From: Capronia americana
Taxonomy: Eukaryota > Ascomycota > Eurotiomycetes > Chaetothyriales > Herpotrichiellaceae
Direction: 5' to 3'
Assembly: GCA_016110215.1 (NCBI GenBank)
Contig: JADWQD010000008.1
Span: forward strand, 1,302,001-1,366,000
Length of the DNA stretch: 64,000 bases
The translations under genes and the position numbers were made by a program. The notes under the pieces are model-generated. The model saw nothing but the letters and a program-made list of their open reading frames with translations, ran no database searches and was not told the origin of the DNA. This document shows, piece by piece, positions 31,753-43,890 of this stretch (positions are counted from its first letter, which is position 1; each line of letters opens with the position of its first letter).

Positions 31753-33350
31753 TGGGAGCATAATCTGGCCGGCGCAACGAGGCCATCGCGGTCAAACACA
31801 TGTCTCACCGCCCTTCGGCTACCGAAGCTGGGTTGCACTTGACGCCACGCCGAGCTTGGCGGATGTCTTCCGAGTCGCAATCATCCAAGCAATAGTTGGT
31901 CAACTCCTGCTTGTTACGACATCAGTTCATCTGACATCAGCCGTTTTTGGTCGGCCACGGGTTCTAAAGCTCCTCCCTGCACTACCCCCGGGCAAGACAT
32001 TCCACGTCCCGGTTGAATGGACGTGCACGATGCCGACGAACGAACACTCACCTCATCACGCCGCCTAATCGGATCTTACAATTGCATGACGCATATGGCA
32101 TTACATCACATTGCGCGTGGCGTTTTTTCAAGAGCTTTGTTTCCATATCTGCCTGGCTGTTGATTGGCTGGCGGCATATAATCAAAAGATATAGCCTGTT
32201 TGCTTTCACGTCCCGTTGAGGATGTTTCATTTGCCGAAAACGGAATGATCGGGTCTAGGGAAAAGAAAGGGGAAGCAAGGGGTGGATCAGGCAAGAGACA
32301 TCATCATGCAGCCTCGCCACACGCATGCGCTCTCAATTGACCTTTCAGAAGTGACGATGTTTGCCTGTTTTGGGGACCCGAGGTGTGGACGTCCAGGATT
32401 CTACCACAACAGCGAGGCATACCCGGTTGCGAATGAATGGCTGGGCTCTCTCGCGCACGAGGACATATTGCAACATGGTGTCGAGCTCCAACCCCGGCGA
32501 ATCAGGTTTGTCCGTGTGCGAGACACATTGATCTTAGGATCGCATGGCAACTACACCGGTTCCACGAATGCGGAAGTGAAACATACCTTTGTCGGTAGCA
32601 GATTGGGGGACTGGCGACCCACGGGGTAACCACGGCTGCGGAATCTCGGCCCACCCAGAGGACGATAAGTATGCATTGCAGGCGAATGCAACCCGGAAGT
32701 GGAAGGGTGGCGAAACAATCCAAGCCAGTCCCGGGAACGTGGCGTGGCAATCGGCGGAGGCAAAAAGGCATCAAAATGTTCCCACATCGGGGGTGTGTGT
32801 GTGAATCCTTCTCAGCAGGCTTCCGCGGTGTCGGCGTCGGTTACGCTTTGAACTGCGTGTGAATGGTTTTATCGAATGGGCATCCACAGCCGCGTGTCTG
32901 GTTTGACCGACTTTTGGCACGTTGTGCAGTCGCCGGCATGAGCGAGACAGGGTCTACACGCCGATTACTCGACCTGATAGGACAGTGCGATGAATATCCG
33001 AGGACACGTCGTCGCTGCATGCATTGTCCGTTGTCAAGGCTGCCCGGACAATACGGCATTCATTCATGAGCCTCATGAAGGGCCACGCATGGTAACGCCA
33101 GCGGCTCGAGGATGGTATCGTCCTCGATCGAAAGCTCCAAGCTGCTCTTCGCGGAGACGGAGACGACGTAACCTCATCCCAGCTATATAGCTCTCCTCGT
33201 TCCGAGTCTTGTGCTGGCTCTGACACCCAAGTCCTACCAAGACAGTATGTACTCCTTCGAGTCCTCTCAAGACAGCAAAGAACGAAGGAAGCAATAAAAG
33301 AGAGTATATCTATATATATTGAAGCTGATGCCTTCGTTATTTCCCTACCC

Positions 33351-33390
33351 GTGACGTGACATGATGTGATGTAAGGTAAAGTGAGGTTCA
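33351..33390. repeat. Degenerate pentanucleotide repeat
   Basis: Reads as eight five-base units: GTGAC GTGAC ATGAT GTGAT, then GTAAG GTAAA GTGAG GTTCA. Most begin GT, which gives a clear period of five. Confidence 0.55.
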
Positions 33391-33660
33391 TGGTCCATGT
33401 GTTCCCTACACACGTATAGCGGCATAACGGCATCAGTATATAGGTACCAGTATACGGTCTATTAGAGAGAGTAGTCCTGCGTCGCTTTACCTCTGATTGT
33501 AGAGAGATCGCTTTGGGTTTTCTTATAGAGAGTAGGTCTCGATTAGTTTCACTTTCACTTTCATTAAGATCTAAAGAGCCGTGAAGAGATGTAAAGGGAC
33601 ATGAAGATATCAGATGATGGAGCTCACGGTCAGTAACTCTAGTTACCTAGTCTACTTAAG

Positions 33661-33710
33661 TCCAGTCCAGTCCATGCGAGGTGAGGTGAGGTCAAGTAAA
33701 GTAAAGTAAA
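33661..33710. repeat. Compound pentanucleotide repeats (TCCAG, GAGGT, GTAAA)
   Basis: TCCAG x2 plus TCCA (33661-33674), GAGGT x3 (33678-33692), then GTAAA x3 (33696-33710). Three different five-base units lie back to back. Confidence 0.65.
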
Positions 33711-36700
33711 CTGGCACGGGGAAACACAGCCTGCGCGTCGTGCATATACCGTTGAGTGAGGTCGACGGTACACCGGTCGCTGGGCTGTTTACTCGTGCTG
33801 ATAGAAACCGGGCGATCAGATAGAATCGCATGGAATGGAATCATTCAAACCAAGGGACGGTACTCTTCTTAGGTGGAAGCGTTCCAGTACGATGCCATGC
33901 ATGGTCTGGGTCTTTGCTCCCATCAATACATATACCAGCAGTATCCAATTCTATTCTCTGTCTGGTACTGTATTATCGGTGTAGATGTGTCGATCGAGGT
34001 TGACCTCGGACCAAATTGAGTCAACCTTTTGAGTCGTGGCACTCGATGCTGGCTGTCCCCTGGAAATGTCTCTTCCCAACCGTCCTCTTACCTCAATCCA
34101 TAAACGCTGCGCCTTCCATTCCGGGCACAGCCAAACCAGGGATGTGGGAAAGCACAAACCTGAACCGAGTGGCCGTCTTCTCTAGCCGATAGAGTAAGTG
34201 TTTGCCGGTTCTACATTGAGTAGCAAACATTGGCAAGACCCTTCTTCCCTCGGAACCATTCAATTCGTGAGAAGATTCCGAATCATCGTTGAAGGAATAT
34301 GCAAATTGCATTTGACTAATCCAGGCATCATCCTGTCACTCTGCATGTCTCACCTTCACGAGAATGCTAGGAGGTGGCACATTGATCAAACACAAAACCT
34401 CGTATTCATCTCTGCTGTGTAGCGGTACGTTTCGGTTATCGGTCATATGATGGTTTGGCATTATTCAATGACAAGCTGGCAACGAATAGTGATGATAGCT
34501 GAACCTGCCTCGTTGAGATGGGGATCATCATCCTTCTTTTCGAGCGACGTCCTTCCAAGGGCCACGGTTTTTTGCCTTCGGAATATCCCCACCGTCCATC
34601 GCTCGAATATCGATCGCCACCTTCCAGAAGGATGCAGCTGCGAAAGTCAAAGTTGCAAGGAATCAAGTGGCGGCAACACCATCAGCAAAACGGTGCTTTG
34701 CAATCTGAATGACGGTGAGTCTGCTATGCGGATGGCAAGGTTTCCGCCATCCCGAGGCTTGCTCAGCATTGGCGACGCGCTCGGTGCATGTGGAGGCCTT
34801 GCGGCATATTCCAACCCATTGGAAGAGCAATTGCCTTTTGGGTCTTCGGCCTCTCGATACCGACGGACAGTCAAAATACGAAGAATGGTGGTTAAAAAGA
34901 TGCGGATGGTGCAGGAAACGCTGACAAAGGGAAGGATTGCTCCCAAAGCTCGTGTGTTGACCGGGTGGACCCCCTTGGTCGCCGCGAGTGGGATCTTGAG
35001 CACAGTGAGCAGGCTGAGGTCATGCTGGGACTTGGGACTTCGGGGGATGTGATGAGGCTGTGGAAGTCTGATGTTTTCTCGTAAAATCACTTGTCGCCGG
35101 TCCCTTCGCTTAAGCACTGGATATGCAAGGGTCACCCTTTCCGCGCCTCCAGGTGCCGTATCCGATGTCGATCATCCATACACGAAGACCAGGAGAGCAT
35201 CATTTCGTGGCGTGATGAAAAGGCAGCAGCCTGTCACAGCGGAGGCAAAGAAAGGCGGTGGTTGGGTACCGGGGTGATCATGTCGAACATTATTCATCAG
35301 CCTCCCTCATTGAGGGCTAGTCTTGCTCGCGAGTGTGTTCGGAATGCGGAGCGTCGATTACGAAAGATCCGGCCATGGGAAGCCTCTTCAGGGCCGGCTT
35401 GGTTGATAGGACGGGGAGTTGCTGCAGCCTGCAGCCTGCAAGCTCCAGGACCAGCTGACCTTTGTGTTCTGTGAAGCCCACCGAAGGACGCACCCTGCAT
35501 CTCGTCGCTGTGGCCACGCGGGTAAATGTCCGTCATAAGCGCTCATGGGTCTGTCTGTCTACCCCAACCCCCTCTTCCTCCAGCCTCGCCAACGACCTTC
35601 CAGCCATTCCGACTACGCCGACTCTCCTTCTATTGTCTGGTGGTGTTTGTGTGGATGCGAGCCACAGGGCCTAAGATCTTTGAGGAAGCCTTTTGTCAAA
35701 ATATTTCCATGCTGTACGAGGTACCAGCACGCATTGCATCACGCTCCCACGGCTGCACTGCAAGCAATGCGATTATTGACTGAAGGATGATTGGGATGCC
35801 AGATCCTGGAAGCAGATTACTCAAAACTTCCTACCCCGGTATGTGGCACCTGACTGTCTCACCCCATTTTCTGGCTTAATGTTGCACCTATTGTGAGCCT
35901 GGACAGGCAGGCGATAGGCTGGGTGCGCATTGTGTAGAAGTTCTCCCCTCGAGTGTACCAGCTATGAGGTTGTTCGCCGACGCAGAAGCAGTGATCTCTC
36001 GCTGTGGTGCCCCGAATCTGCCTAGGCGACTAGGTCATGCGTGAGGTCGAATGGAATTGACCATCTGCGCTACTCCTTCTGGAAGAGGTGGCTCCTTTGG
36101 CTCCGACACCTCCCAACAAGGATTTTGCTCTGGTTCCGTGAAGTCCTAACCTCCCGTAATAGTGGCCCAGGGCAACAGGGAAAAGTTCTTGGGTCTAAAC
36201 GGACTTGTCGCCCTTTGTGGAGTGTTCGGCGGTGGAGAAAATGCTCTCCAGCCTGCTTCGCGAGGTGGAGCTGGCCACATGGAGAGATTAGGCGATCGGG
36301 CAGGCGAGCAGAGGAAGGATTCTGATCACACCAGTGACGGACGAGCATGCTGACAGGGAAGAGTTCTTGATCTAACCTCTTGGCAGGATTTGCCTGTGTC
36401 GAGCCGGTTTTCTCACTGTCGACAACTTGAGGCAATGCTCTAGCGAAAAGGTCCAGATTTGGCTGGGACAACTCGCCTTCTACCTCAGTCGGCACCTTCC
36501 AGATTGTCTGCACCTGTAGCATTGAAACAATGGACCCGTCATAGCACAACTCATACCTTTCTGGGAAGGAACGGGGCGACCACCTGGCCAAGCACAAATG
36601 TTCAGGAGAAGGGTTGCCCGAACCAGCAGCTGGATGGTGATGTTCTGCTTAGCCAGGGCTACTGGCGTTGTGACCGCGGGGGGATCGATGTCGCAGGGAG

Positions 36701-39435
36701 TCGGCTTCTACATAGCGTCTTAGCATACGGTGACATGGCAGAATGAGCCACAGATGGAGCAGTCATGGTGCAAAGAGTTTTGATGCAGTGCTCCTATCGT
36801 CTGCTTCTATAGGGGCAGGTGCCGTCCGGGTGCAGGTTGCCTTCTTCTGCTGCGGCTGTGGCGAATGAGGGCATGCAAACACTGTAGCCATTGGAAGTTA
36901 CGGCGGCGGACGCCTACGAGTCTCTGTAGCAAGTCACAATATTGCGGCTCAAGGATAGGCCTCACACCGCTGAATATTTCTGCCAATATCCGCTGCTAGC
37001 TCGAACAATGCGGATTGGACTGGACAACCTGCAACTCGCCAAAGGGGCCGTGCCAGGACGTGGTGGGTTCATATGTGGAAATGAACCGGCAGGCAGGAAG
37101 GATTTGTCGGTGTGTCACACTGCTCGAACGGGTAGTTGCTCTCGGAATCGAGCAATGTTTCTACGAGGGCTTGCTTGATCGACATCAATCCCAAGAACTT
37201 GATCCTCCAATTGCTGGGCCCCCGTGCGATATGATTGTTGTGATTCCATCAATGGCGGCCCATCACTCCGTCACTATGCCTCGAGCCAATTAGTGGATAC
37301 CTCCAGGATAGAAAACTCAGCCGTAGACGGCAATTGTAGGGCCAGTGAGTCTAATCATTCCTGTGTACCTCCAAGCGCAGGACTTCCCTAGAATGATGTG
37401 GCCTAGGCGTCGACGATGACACGTACCGCACGTACAAAGACCCCACGGGCAGAAGAGGCCATAAAGCTAGTTGGTGGTGAGTAGAACGGCGTGACGAACT
37501 TGCCTCGTTGCATCGGAAATGGTGTCAGTATCAAATCAGTACATGAATGACAAGGCTGAGACCGGGCAAAGGTTGAGCGATGAGACGGTTTGGTGACCAA
37601 TTCAAGCAATATCGCACTTAGTTGGACGCTGCACCATTCATCCTTTACGATCTGAAATGAACAAAGTTCAGCTTTCGAAAGCGACCCTTGGTTGATTCGA
37701 GTCGTGACGCCTCATCACCATGGCCATGAGTTGAATATGATCCACGCTCGGAAGAAGGCTTGACAAGACCAATGAAAGTGTGCATATCGAAAGGCCACTT
37801 CTGTGATCGGTGTAGGTGTCGGGGCGGATGATGTCTCCTGTGGATGCAGTGGGCAGGAATCGCGACTAGGACGCTTACCGCGCCTCAATGCTTGTCAGTG
37901 CTTCGACAGCAGTACCTTTCCTGCCTTGACGGTGAAGACAGGAGTCGCCTGATATGCCTACACTCGCGTGCATCAACCGTAGGTGCTGGGCCCAACTTGT
38001 CCAATGTCGGTGGTCACCTGCCCGAGCCACATTCTCCAGACCGCGCATTGTCCTCTATTGCATCCTGGGTCGACAGCTACTAGCCTCAGACAACAGCCGG
38101 AAGAAAGATGCAGTTGCCCATTCGAGGGCGCCTGCTGCTGGCTCCATATGTCTTGTATGACACATAGTGGTGTCTTAGCGAGTTCCCAGAGCAATTGCTA
38201 TAGGACATACCGGTGCCCAAGCCGTAGATCAAAGAACTACCAGCGGTTACCCACAGAGAGTCCTCATGCCGGAGCTCAATCGATCTCGATTGCCTCAAAA
38301 TATCACATCATGAGTAAGTGCCAAGTTGTGGAGAGTTGGGCGTTCTCACGCCCAGGTGTTGACATGCTCTAGCGTAGCGGTTCCAGTTGTGACTTGGATA
38401 TACGGGGCAAGGATTGCCAAATTGCGTGGTCCAGTCTGCGGCTCCTCCGGCAAAGCCTTCGAGGCTCCTAGAACCATCGCTTGTTGGTTTGAATCCTCCT
38501 AGCGATCGTTGGTCTTACGCTAACGCGATTACCAGAAACGGTTTGGAAGAGCGTGACCAATATCTTGCTAATCACGCCAGTGCGAGGGCGATGGCCGTCG
38601 AGCTTTTGTTCGGCACTTGAAGGCTTGAAGCCATCATTTCAGGGGCTCGCTAGACAGTAAAGCCACGACAAGCACGGTGACTAAGGACGTCACCTACCTA
38701 GGTAGGCATGAGAGGCGCGTCATGGCCATCTCCGGGCGCCCTCTTAAATGTTTGCTAGGTTCTGCCGAACGCTTTCCGTGCATTAGCCCATCATGGAGAC
38801 CGTCTCTAGCCTGTCTGCAAGGCCGGCCAGACTCATGGGGTCGAAGTCGAACACATCGGCCGCAACTGTCGACTCAGCTAACCACGCATTACATCGCATC
38901 CTTGCGGCCGATGCAGCGGGAAGGCCGTCCCAGCTAAATCAGGTTGAGCGGTCAGTCGCTCAATCCACGAGGAGCTCGCTCACATATGCTTGTTGTGGAG
39001 AATAGTGATTCGTACTAGGTGAGTGACCAACTGCGATGTGAGTAAGCCACGGCAGGAGAGCTGGGAGAAGCGACGGCGAGTTGATTTTGAGCGCAGGTGC
39101 AGTGAATAGCCGCCAGGTTCGGTCCTAGATCTTTGCCTATATCAGCTTGTTGGCGCAAAACGGCCATCGTCATGCCCACATCAAACAGTCAACGCCACAT
39201 GACGTGGTCACACCTTCACGGTGTCAGCCCGTAGCCTAAACACGAGTCGAAGAAGGATTTGGTGGAAGAGCTGGCGTTCGGCTGCTTCTGTAAGAGATGC
39301 TGGAATAGTGCGCTACATATTGAACTTTGGAGACCTGGCAGCGTGTACCGAGGAGATGGTGTGGCTGCCGAGGAGAACATTCGCTGTGGTGGACAACTGG
39401 TAGTCGGATTAAGTCCCTAATGCCCAGTGCAATCA

Positions 39436-42036
39436 TCATGGCTTGGCCAACACCTCCTCTCCCAACTGTCGAAGAGCTTCCTCGTATCTCTGTCTGAGCT
39501 CTGCGTGCTCGAGGCTCAGCTGAAGCTTCGACACTTTGCCCTCTCTGTGAATTGAGGGCTCTGCGGTTGCTTTTTCTGGCGCGGGCTGCTTGCGTTTACC
39601 TCCTATCTCCCGCCAAAACCAAGCCCCTTCTCTATGCTCGACAAGCGTCCATGCTTGACCTCCACTGCCAGCCCGCGCAGTCCGTCCGACCCGGTGTACA
39701 TAGGTCAAAGCACTGTTGGGGACGTCATATGATACGACATGCTCAAGCCCTCGAACGTCGAGACCTCGTGAGGCCCGGTCTGTTGCGATCAAGATCGATA
39801 TTTTGGAGTTGCGAAAAGAAGCCAGGGCACGTCGGGATGAAGCCGATGAGGCGGTACTTCGGGTCAATGTAGAAATCTGGGGCGCCAGTTGAGGATCGAG
39901 GAGACACAGTAACCTGGAGAGCCGCTCAGCGGAGGCGGTGGACCGTGCAAATATTAGAGCTCGGGGCCCCTTATCATGCTGCTGGCTCTCTGTCCGCTTG
40001 GCCGCAGCAGCTTCGGTCTGCCCTGAAGTTCCCTTGGAGTGGGAGGCGCTGTCTACAGCCGAACTTTCTTCATCGGAGGAGGAAGCTTCCTCAGAAGTAG
40101 ATGAGGATTCCGGCGTCGAATCCGATCTCAAGCTAGTGTCCAGCAAGCCACCCCGGGCATTGGTGGAAGGCTTCAACAATGGCGCAGTTATTCCAATGTG
40201 ATTCCTCACTAGTTCTAGCAGGAAAAGTGGTTTCTCAGAGCCGTCCGGAACTGGAATTGCAATCTCCTTCAGCGTCTCGGGAAGGTGAAATATCTCCTTG
40301 TCCTTCATTTCCGTCGACACAGCATCGGGCGCAGGCATTCCTGCATTGTCTCCGTTCTTGCCTGCCTTGTTGCCACCAAGGACGACCAGCTTAGGGTTGT
40401 GTAATCCCAAGGCATTGAGTTTGGACAGGTCCCGCGTCATAGTTGCAGAGAGCAGGATCTTCGTGACAATTCGCTTTGGTGGTGTCATTCCCATATGTCT
40501 GAGCAAGTCGTCTCTTTTCTGTGTGGCCACTTGAGACTCTAAAGCTGGCCTGACGACTGCAACCCACTCCTGATAGCTCTCGTTAAGCAACCTGTCTGCC
40601 TCGTCCACCACGAGCCATGCCAGGTGATCGAGCGTGAACCCAGCAGTGGATCTGAGGTGATCTACTAAGCGGCCTGGTGTTGTAATGAGCACGTCGACTT
40701 TGGACCGGTATTGGGTCATGTAGCCGACTGAGTACAGCGGGTCTTCCTCCTTCGCCTTTTGAGCCAATGTCGCCAGCGAAAAGTTGGACCAGTCTACGGG
40801 ACTCTGTTGCCATTTGTCGTACTCCTCAGGATCATAGACCTTCTCTTCCTGGACCAACATTTGCTGCTCGTCATGAAGGGATTTGCTTCCCACAGCAGTC
40901 GCGAACTTAATCGAAGTTCCTGCCGCGCAGGCCTCGCACAAGTCCCGTACCTGCTTGACCAGTTCTCTTGTGGGCACAACAACAACAGCCCTGAGCTTTG
41001 TGCCTGCAAGATCTTTTAATGCTGCTATAATGGGCAAGACATATGACAGAGTTTTCCCAGAGCCGGTAGCGGCTGAAATGCAGAGGTCACCAGCATGCTT
41101 ATCCGGACCTCTAAGCAGCAATGGTAGCACTGTTGCTTGAATTGGCAGGGGTCGATGCAGGCCTGTCCTTCTCAGGTTTCCCGCCAGAACTTCTGCAAGC
41201 CCGAAAGAGGTAAAATCTGTGTTGGACTCGGGGGGGACAATTAAGGGATGTTCTTGCCAGGCAGGAAGAATCGAGTACGCGGGCGCCTCCCGCACAGCTT
41301 CTACTTGCTCTGGCTGAGGTATGGGCTCAAGGCCATGCAGCTCCAGGGGTGGCTGCACCGGTGTCGCCTCGGCCTTCGTATGTAATTGATCTTGCTGCTT
41401 GGCCTTTTCGAACTTTGAGAGGACCGCAGCATGTTTCTGTGCATTTGCGACATCTCCGACTTCCCCTGTCTCTTCAGCTTGTTTTTCGGGGTATTCTCCC
41501 TTCAGCCATTTGCCTTTCTTATTTCGCTTCGATACACCTCCGTCTTTCAATTTTTCAGCACCAAGTTGCTCTGAATCTGTTGGATGGCGTATATTGATCG
41601 CTGCCTTGGTCTCATCTTTCGCTTCTCTGGCTTCTTCTTTATTGCTCCTTTCCTTCCCCTCACTTTCGAGCCCACGTCCAACTCCCGGCTCTGTCTCGGC
41701 GTGTTGGGGTGGCCCTTTCGATCGTTTGGTCCTCACACTGAAGGGCGCTCCTCCGGACTTTGCAGTCTCTGTGACACGGTACCTATCAAGGGTGGCCTTT
41801 GCGCTTGCAGCAGAAGGCGCTCCACTGGATCGGGTGCTCACGGGCGGCGACTGAATAGAAGGCGTAGTAAGCGACTGATCAGCGGACTTTGAAGTCTTCA
41901 GCTTCTTGTTCTTTGGCTGAGGTACTTGTTCCTCGCGCTTGCGCTTGTCGAGACCAGAGCTCAACTTTGAGTTAGCATCCGTTTCCGATGGCGGCGCCTT
42001 TGCAGGCGGGACATATCGCGCGTAGAACAGTGACAT
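39436..42036 (-). CDS. dbp6: DEAD-box ATP-dependent RNA helicase Dbp6 (DDX51 type)
   Basis: Single exon. I start at ATG 42036 (MSLFYARYVPPAK, family-like), giving 866 residues. An in-frame ATG at 42144 would add 36 residues that look unconserved. After a charged Lys/Glu-rich N-terminus come the helicase motifs: AATGSGKT (about 320), PTRELVKQV, DEAD in VVDEADRLL (about 477), SAT in LLSATMTRDLSKL (about 532) and HRVGRTARAG (about 785). A Ser/Glu/Asp-rich insert (about 630-670) separates the two RecA lobes. Dbp6 acts in the nucleolus in early 60S ribosomal subunit assembly. The gene is divergent from PIG-A over 348 bases. Confidence 0.9.
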   Translation of the reverse strand: MSLFYARYVPPAKAPPSETDANSKLSSGLDKRKREEQVPQPKNKKLKTSKSADQSLTTPSIQSPPVSTRSSGAPSAASAKATLDRYRVTETAKSGGAPFSVRTKRSKGPPQHAETEPGVGRGLESEGKERSNKEEAREAKDETKAAINIRHPTDSEQLGAEKLKDGGVSKRNKKGKWLKGEYPEKQAEETGEVGDVANAQKHAAVLSKFEKAKQQDQLHTKAEATPVQPPLELHGLEPIPQPEQVEAVREAPAYSILPAWQEHPLIVPPESNTDFTSFGLAEVLAGNLRRTGLHRPLPIQATVLPLLLRGPDKHAGDLCISAATGSGKTLSYVLPIIAALKDLAGTKLRAVVVVPTRELVKQVRDLCEACAAGTSIKFATAVGSKSLHDEQQMLVQEEKVYDPEEYDKWQQSPVDWSNFSLATLAQKAKEEDPLYSVGYMTQYRSKVDVLITTPGRLVDHLRSTAGFTLDHLAWLVVDEADRLLNESYQEWVAVVRPALESQVATQKRDDLLRHMGMTPPKRIVTKILLSATMTRDLSKLNALGLHNPKLVVLGGNKAGKNGDNAGMPAPDAVSTEMKDKEIFHLPETLKEIAIPVPDGSEKPLFLLELVRNHIGITAPLLKPSTNARGGLLDTSLRSDSTPESSSTSEEASSSDEESSAVDSASHSKGTSGQTEAAAAKRTESQQHDKGPRALIFARSTASAERLSRLLCLLDPQLAPQISTLTRSTASSASSRRALASFRNSKISILIATDRASRGLDVRGLEHVVSYDVPNSALTYVHRVGRTARAGSGGQAWTLVEHREGAWFWREIGGKRKQPAPEKATAEPSIHREGKVSKLQLSLEHAELRQRYEEALRQLGEEVLAKP

Positions 42037-42384
42037 GACGCTGGAGGATGGACGGATGAATGAATGAGAATCGTCGAGATGATTGAGATGTTGGAGAAAA
42101 AAGTTACAGGGAACCGTATCGCCGGCAGAAATCACTTCTCTCATTGGACGTGATGATGTGGGTCAATCCGCTTTACCGCCTTCGGAGCTCGGAGTTTCTC
42201 CTTTTCCTTTTCCTTCTCGACGCGACGTGCCTTCAACATTGCAAGAGGTGCCGCCATTCTGAGCGGTACAGTGACCAAATCTACATGTTCGACAATGGCA
42301 TCTCGGAGGGTGCACGCTCTGGATATAGTATGCCGCTAGCGGAGGTTCGGAGCAACCAACTAAGGCTCCCAATCGCTGCCCAGG
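42037..42384. promoter_or_regulatory. Divergent promoter dbp6 / PIG-A
   Basis: 348 bases between start codons facing away from each other. No TATA box. A TTTTCCTTTTCCTTCTC tract (about 42202-42218) is typical of fungal promoters without TATA. CCAAT at 42369-42373 is too close to the PIG-A ATG to be persuasive. Confidence 0.4.
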
Positions 42385-43890
42385 ATGCCGTACCACATTG
42401 CCATGGTTAGCGACTTCTTCTTCCCCCAACCTGGAGGAGTCGAAAGTCATATCTACCAACTCTCGACCAAGCTGATTGACCGAGGGCACAAGGTTGTGGT
42501 GATAACGCATGCCTACGAAGGTCGAACGGGCGTCCACTACCTGACGAACGGGCTCAAGGTCTATCATGTCCCCTTCCTCGTCATCTACCGAGAGACAACC
42601 ATGCCTACAGTCTTCTCCTTCTTCCCGATCTTCCGCAATATAGTCATCAGAGAAGAGATCCAAATTGTCCACGGCCATGGTAGTTTGAGCAGTTTCTGTC
42701 ACGAGGCGATCCTCCACGCTCGCACCATGGGTCTACGCACCGTCTTCACCGATCACTCACTGTTCGGGTTTGCCGACGCCGGTTCCATTTTGACGAACAA
42801 GCTACTCAAATTCGCCTTGAGTGATGTGGACCATGCCATCTGTGTGAGCCACACATGCAAGGAGAACACCGTGCTTCGCGCCTCGCTTGACCCTTTGATG
42901 GTCTCGGTCATCCCCAACGCCGTGGTCGCGGAGAACTTTCAGCCGAAATCATACATTCCGAACTCCCGAAATGAAATGGACTATTTGAGACCGAGGCCGC
43001 TGCCTCAACGCCTGGGTCCCGGCGACACCATTGTAATTGTGGTTATTTCCCGGTTATTTTACAACAAGGGAACAGATCTCTTGATCGCAGCAATCCCCCG
43101 AATCCTGGCAGCGCACCCCAATGTCCGTTTCATCATCGCGGGTTCGGGGCCGAAAGCTATTGACCTGGAGCAGATGCTTGAACGGCGTATGCTCCAAGAC
43201 AAAGTGGAGCTTCTCGGCCCAGTGCGCCACGAAGAAGTCCGCGACGTGATGATCAGAGGGCATATTTACCTACATCCGAGTCTGACTGAGGCTTTCGGGA
43301 CCGTCATCGTCGAGGCCGCTAGCTGTGGTCTTTACGTCGTGTGTACCAGAGTTGGTGGTATCCCGGAGGTCCTCCCAGCGCACATGACGACATTTGCAAA
43401 ACCGGAAGAAGATGATTTGGTCCTTGCGACAGGGAAAGCGATCGCTGCGTTGCGGTCCGGAAAGGTCAAGACCGAGCGATTCCACGATCAGGTCAAAATG
43501 ATGTACTCCTGGACGGATGTTGCACAAAGAACAGAACGAGTTTATGACGGCATCACCGGCGCTATCAGCGAACAAGAGTTCTACGGCGAACAAGCCAACG
43601 CGCCCTGGAGTGCTTCGCGTGTCCGTGGCTATGCGCTGATCGACCGGTTGAAGCGGTACTATGGGTGCGGTATATGGGCTGGCAAGCTCTTCTGCCTTTG
43701 CGTGGTAATTGACTACCTCATATTTTTGATTCTGGAACTCTGGGCTCCAAGATCGCGCATTGACATAGCGCGGTCCTGGCCACGGAAGCCCTTCATCAAT
43801 GACAAGAACAAGCCTGTCGAGAACGGCGCGTATCGCCGGCGAGGTACAGACCTGATGGATCGGCGCAATGGAAGCCTCGTCATACGCTGA
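42385..43890 (+). CDS. PIG-A/Gpi3 (Spt14): catalytic subunit of GPI-GlcNAc transferase
   Basis: Single exon, 501 residues, start MPYHIAMVSDFFFPQPGGVE. This N-terminus and the early G-V-E-S-H-I-Y-Q-L are hallmarks of PIG-A. The GT4 glycosyltransferase core shows VISRLFYNKGTDLL and the E-x7-E pair in LTEAFGTVIVEAASCGLYVV. One membrane segment lies near the C-terminus (about 430-455, KLFCLCVVIDYLIFLILEL), the usual topology. The enzyme transfers GlcNAc from UDP-GlcNAc to phosphatidylinositol on the cytosolic ER face, the first step of GPI-anchor synthesis. Its product class is used by the GPI-anchored cupredoxin at 58 kb, though the two genes are not linked in any operon-like sense. Confidence 0.93.
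   Translation: MPYHIAMVSDFFFPQPGGVESHIYQLSTKLIDRGHKVVVITHAYEGRTGVHYLTNGLKVYHVPFLVIYRETTMPTVFSFFPIFRNIVIREEIQIVHGHGSLSSFCHEAILHARTMGLRTVFTDHSLFGFADAGSILTNKLLKFALSDVDHAICVSHTCKENTVLRASLDPLMVSVIPNAVVAENFQPKSYIPNSRNEMDYLRPRPLPQRLGPGDTIVIVVISRLFYNKGTDLLIAAIPRILAAHPNVRFIIAGSGPKAIDLEQMLERRMLQDKVELLGPVRHEEVRDVMIRGHIYLHPSLTEAFGTVIVEAASCGLYVVCTRVGGIPEVLPAHMTTFAKPEEDDLVLATGKAIAALRSGKVKTERFHDQVKMMYSWTDVAQRTERVYDGITGAISEQEFYGEQANAPWSASRVRGYALIDRLKRYYGCGIWAGKLFCLCVVIDYLIFLILELWAPRSRIDIARSWPRKPFINDKNKPVENGAYRRRGTDLMDRRNGSLVIR

Larger units (their letters stand above)
31753..39435. other. 7.7 kb gene-poor region, no supportable gene
   Basis: I read both strands and found no conserved domain, no convincing exon series, no transposase, reverse transcriptase, terminal repeats or tRNA. 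The longest frames (34447-35052 plus, 36070-36597 minus, 34647-35135 minus) have ordinary noncoding composition. Base composition is not A/T-rich, so heavy repeat-induced point mutation is not evident. Notable contents are pentanucleotide repeat patches (33351-33390, 33661-33710), a TTTCAC repeat (33547-33564) and a 14-base palindrome CCTACCTAGGTAGG (38693-38706). Confidence 0.5.

Noticed and set aside
34447..35052. 201-codon plus-strand frame in the gene-poor region
   Set aside because: Overlaps a comparable minus-strand frame; composition is not protein-like and there is no motif.
36070..36597. 175-codon minus-strand frame in the gene-poor region
   Set aside because: A GTATGA/GCTACAG pair could be an intron, but no domain, start or second exon could be supported.
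38693..38706. 14-base palindrome CCTACCTAGGTAGG
   Set aside because: CCTAGGTAGG-type motifs are common in filamentous ascomycete intergenic DNA; no paired terminal repeat was found to suggest a transposon.
42037..42144. Upstream ATG (42144) extending dbp6 by 36 residues
   Set aside because: The extra segment looks unconserved, while MSLFYARYVPPAK at 42036 fits the family N-terminus; the extension also reaches into the shared promoter.
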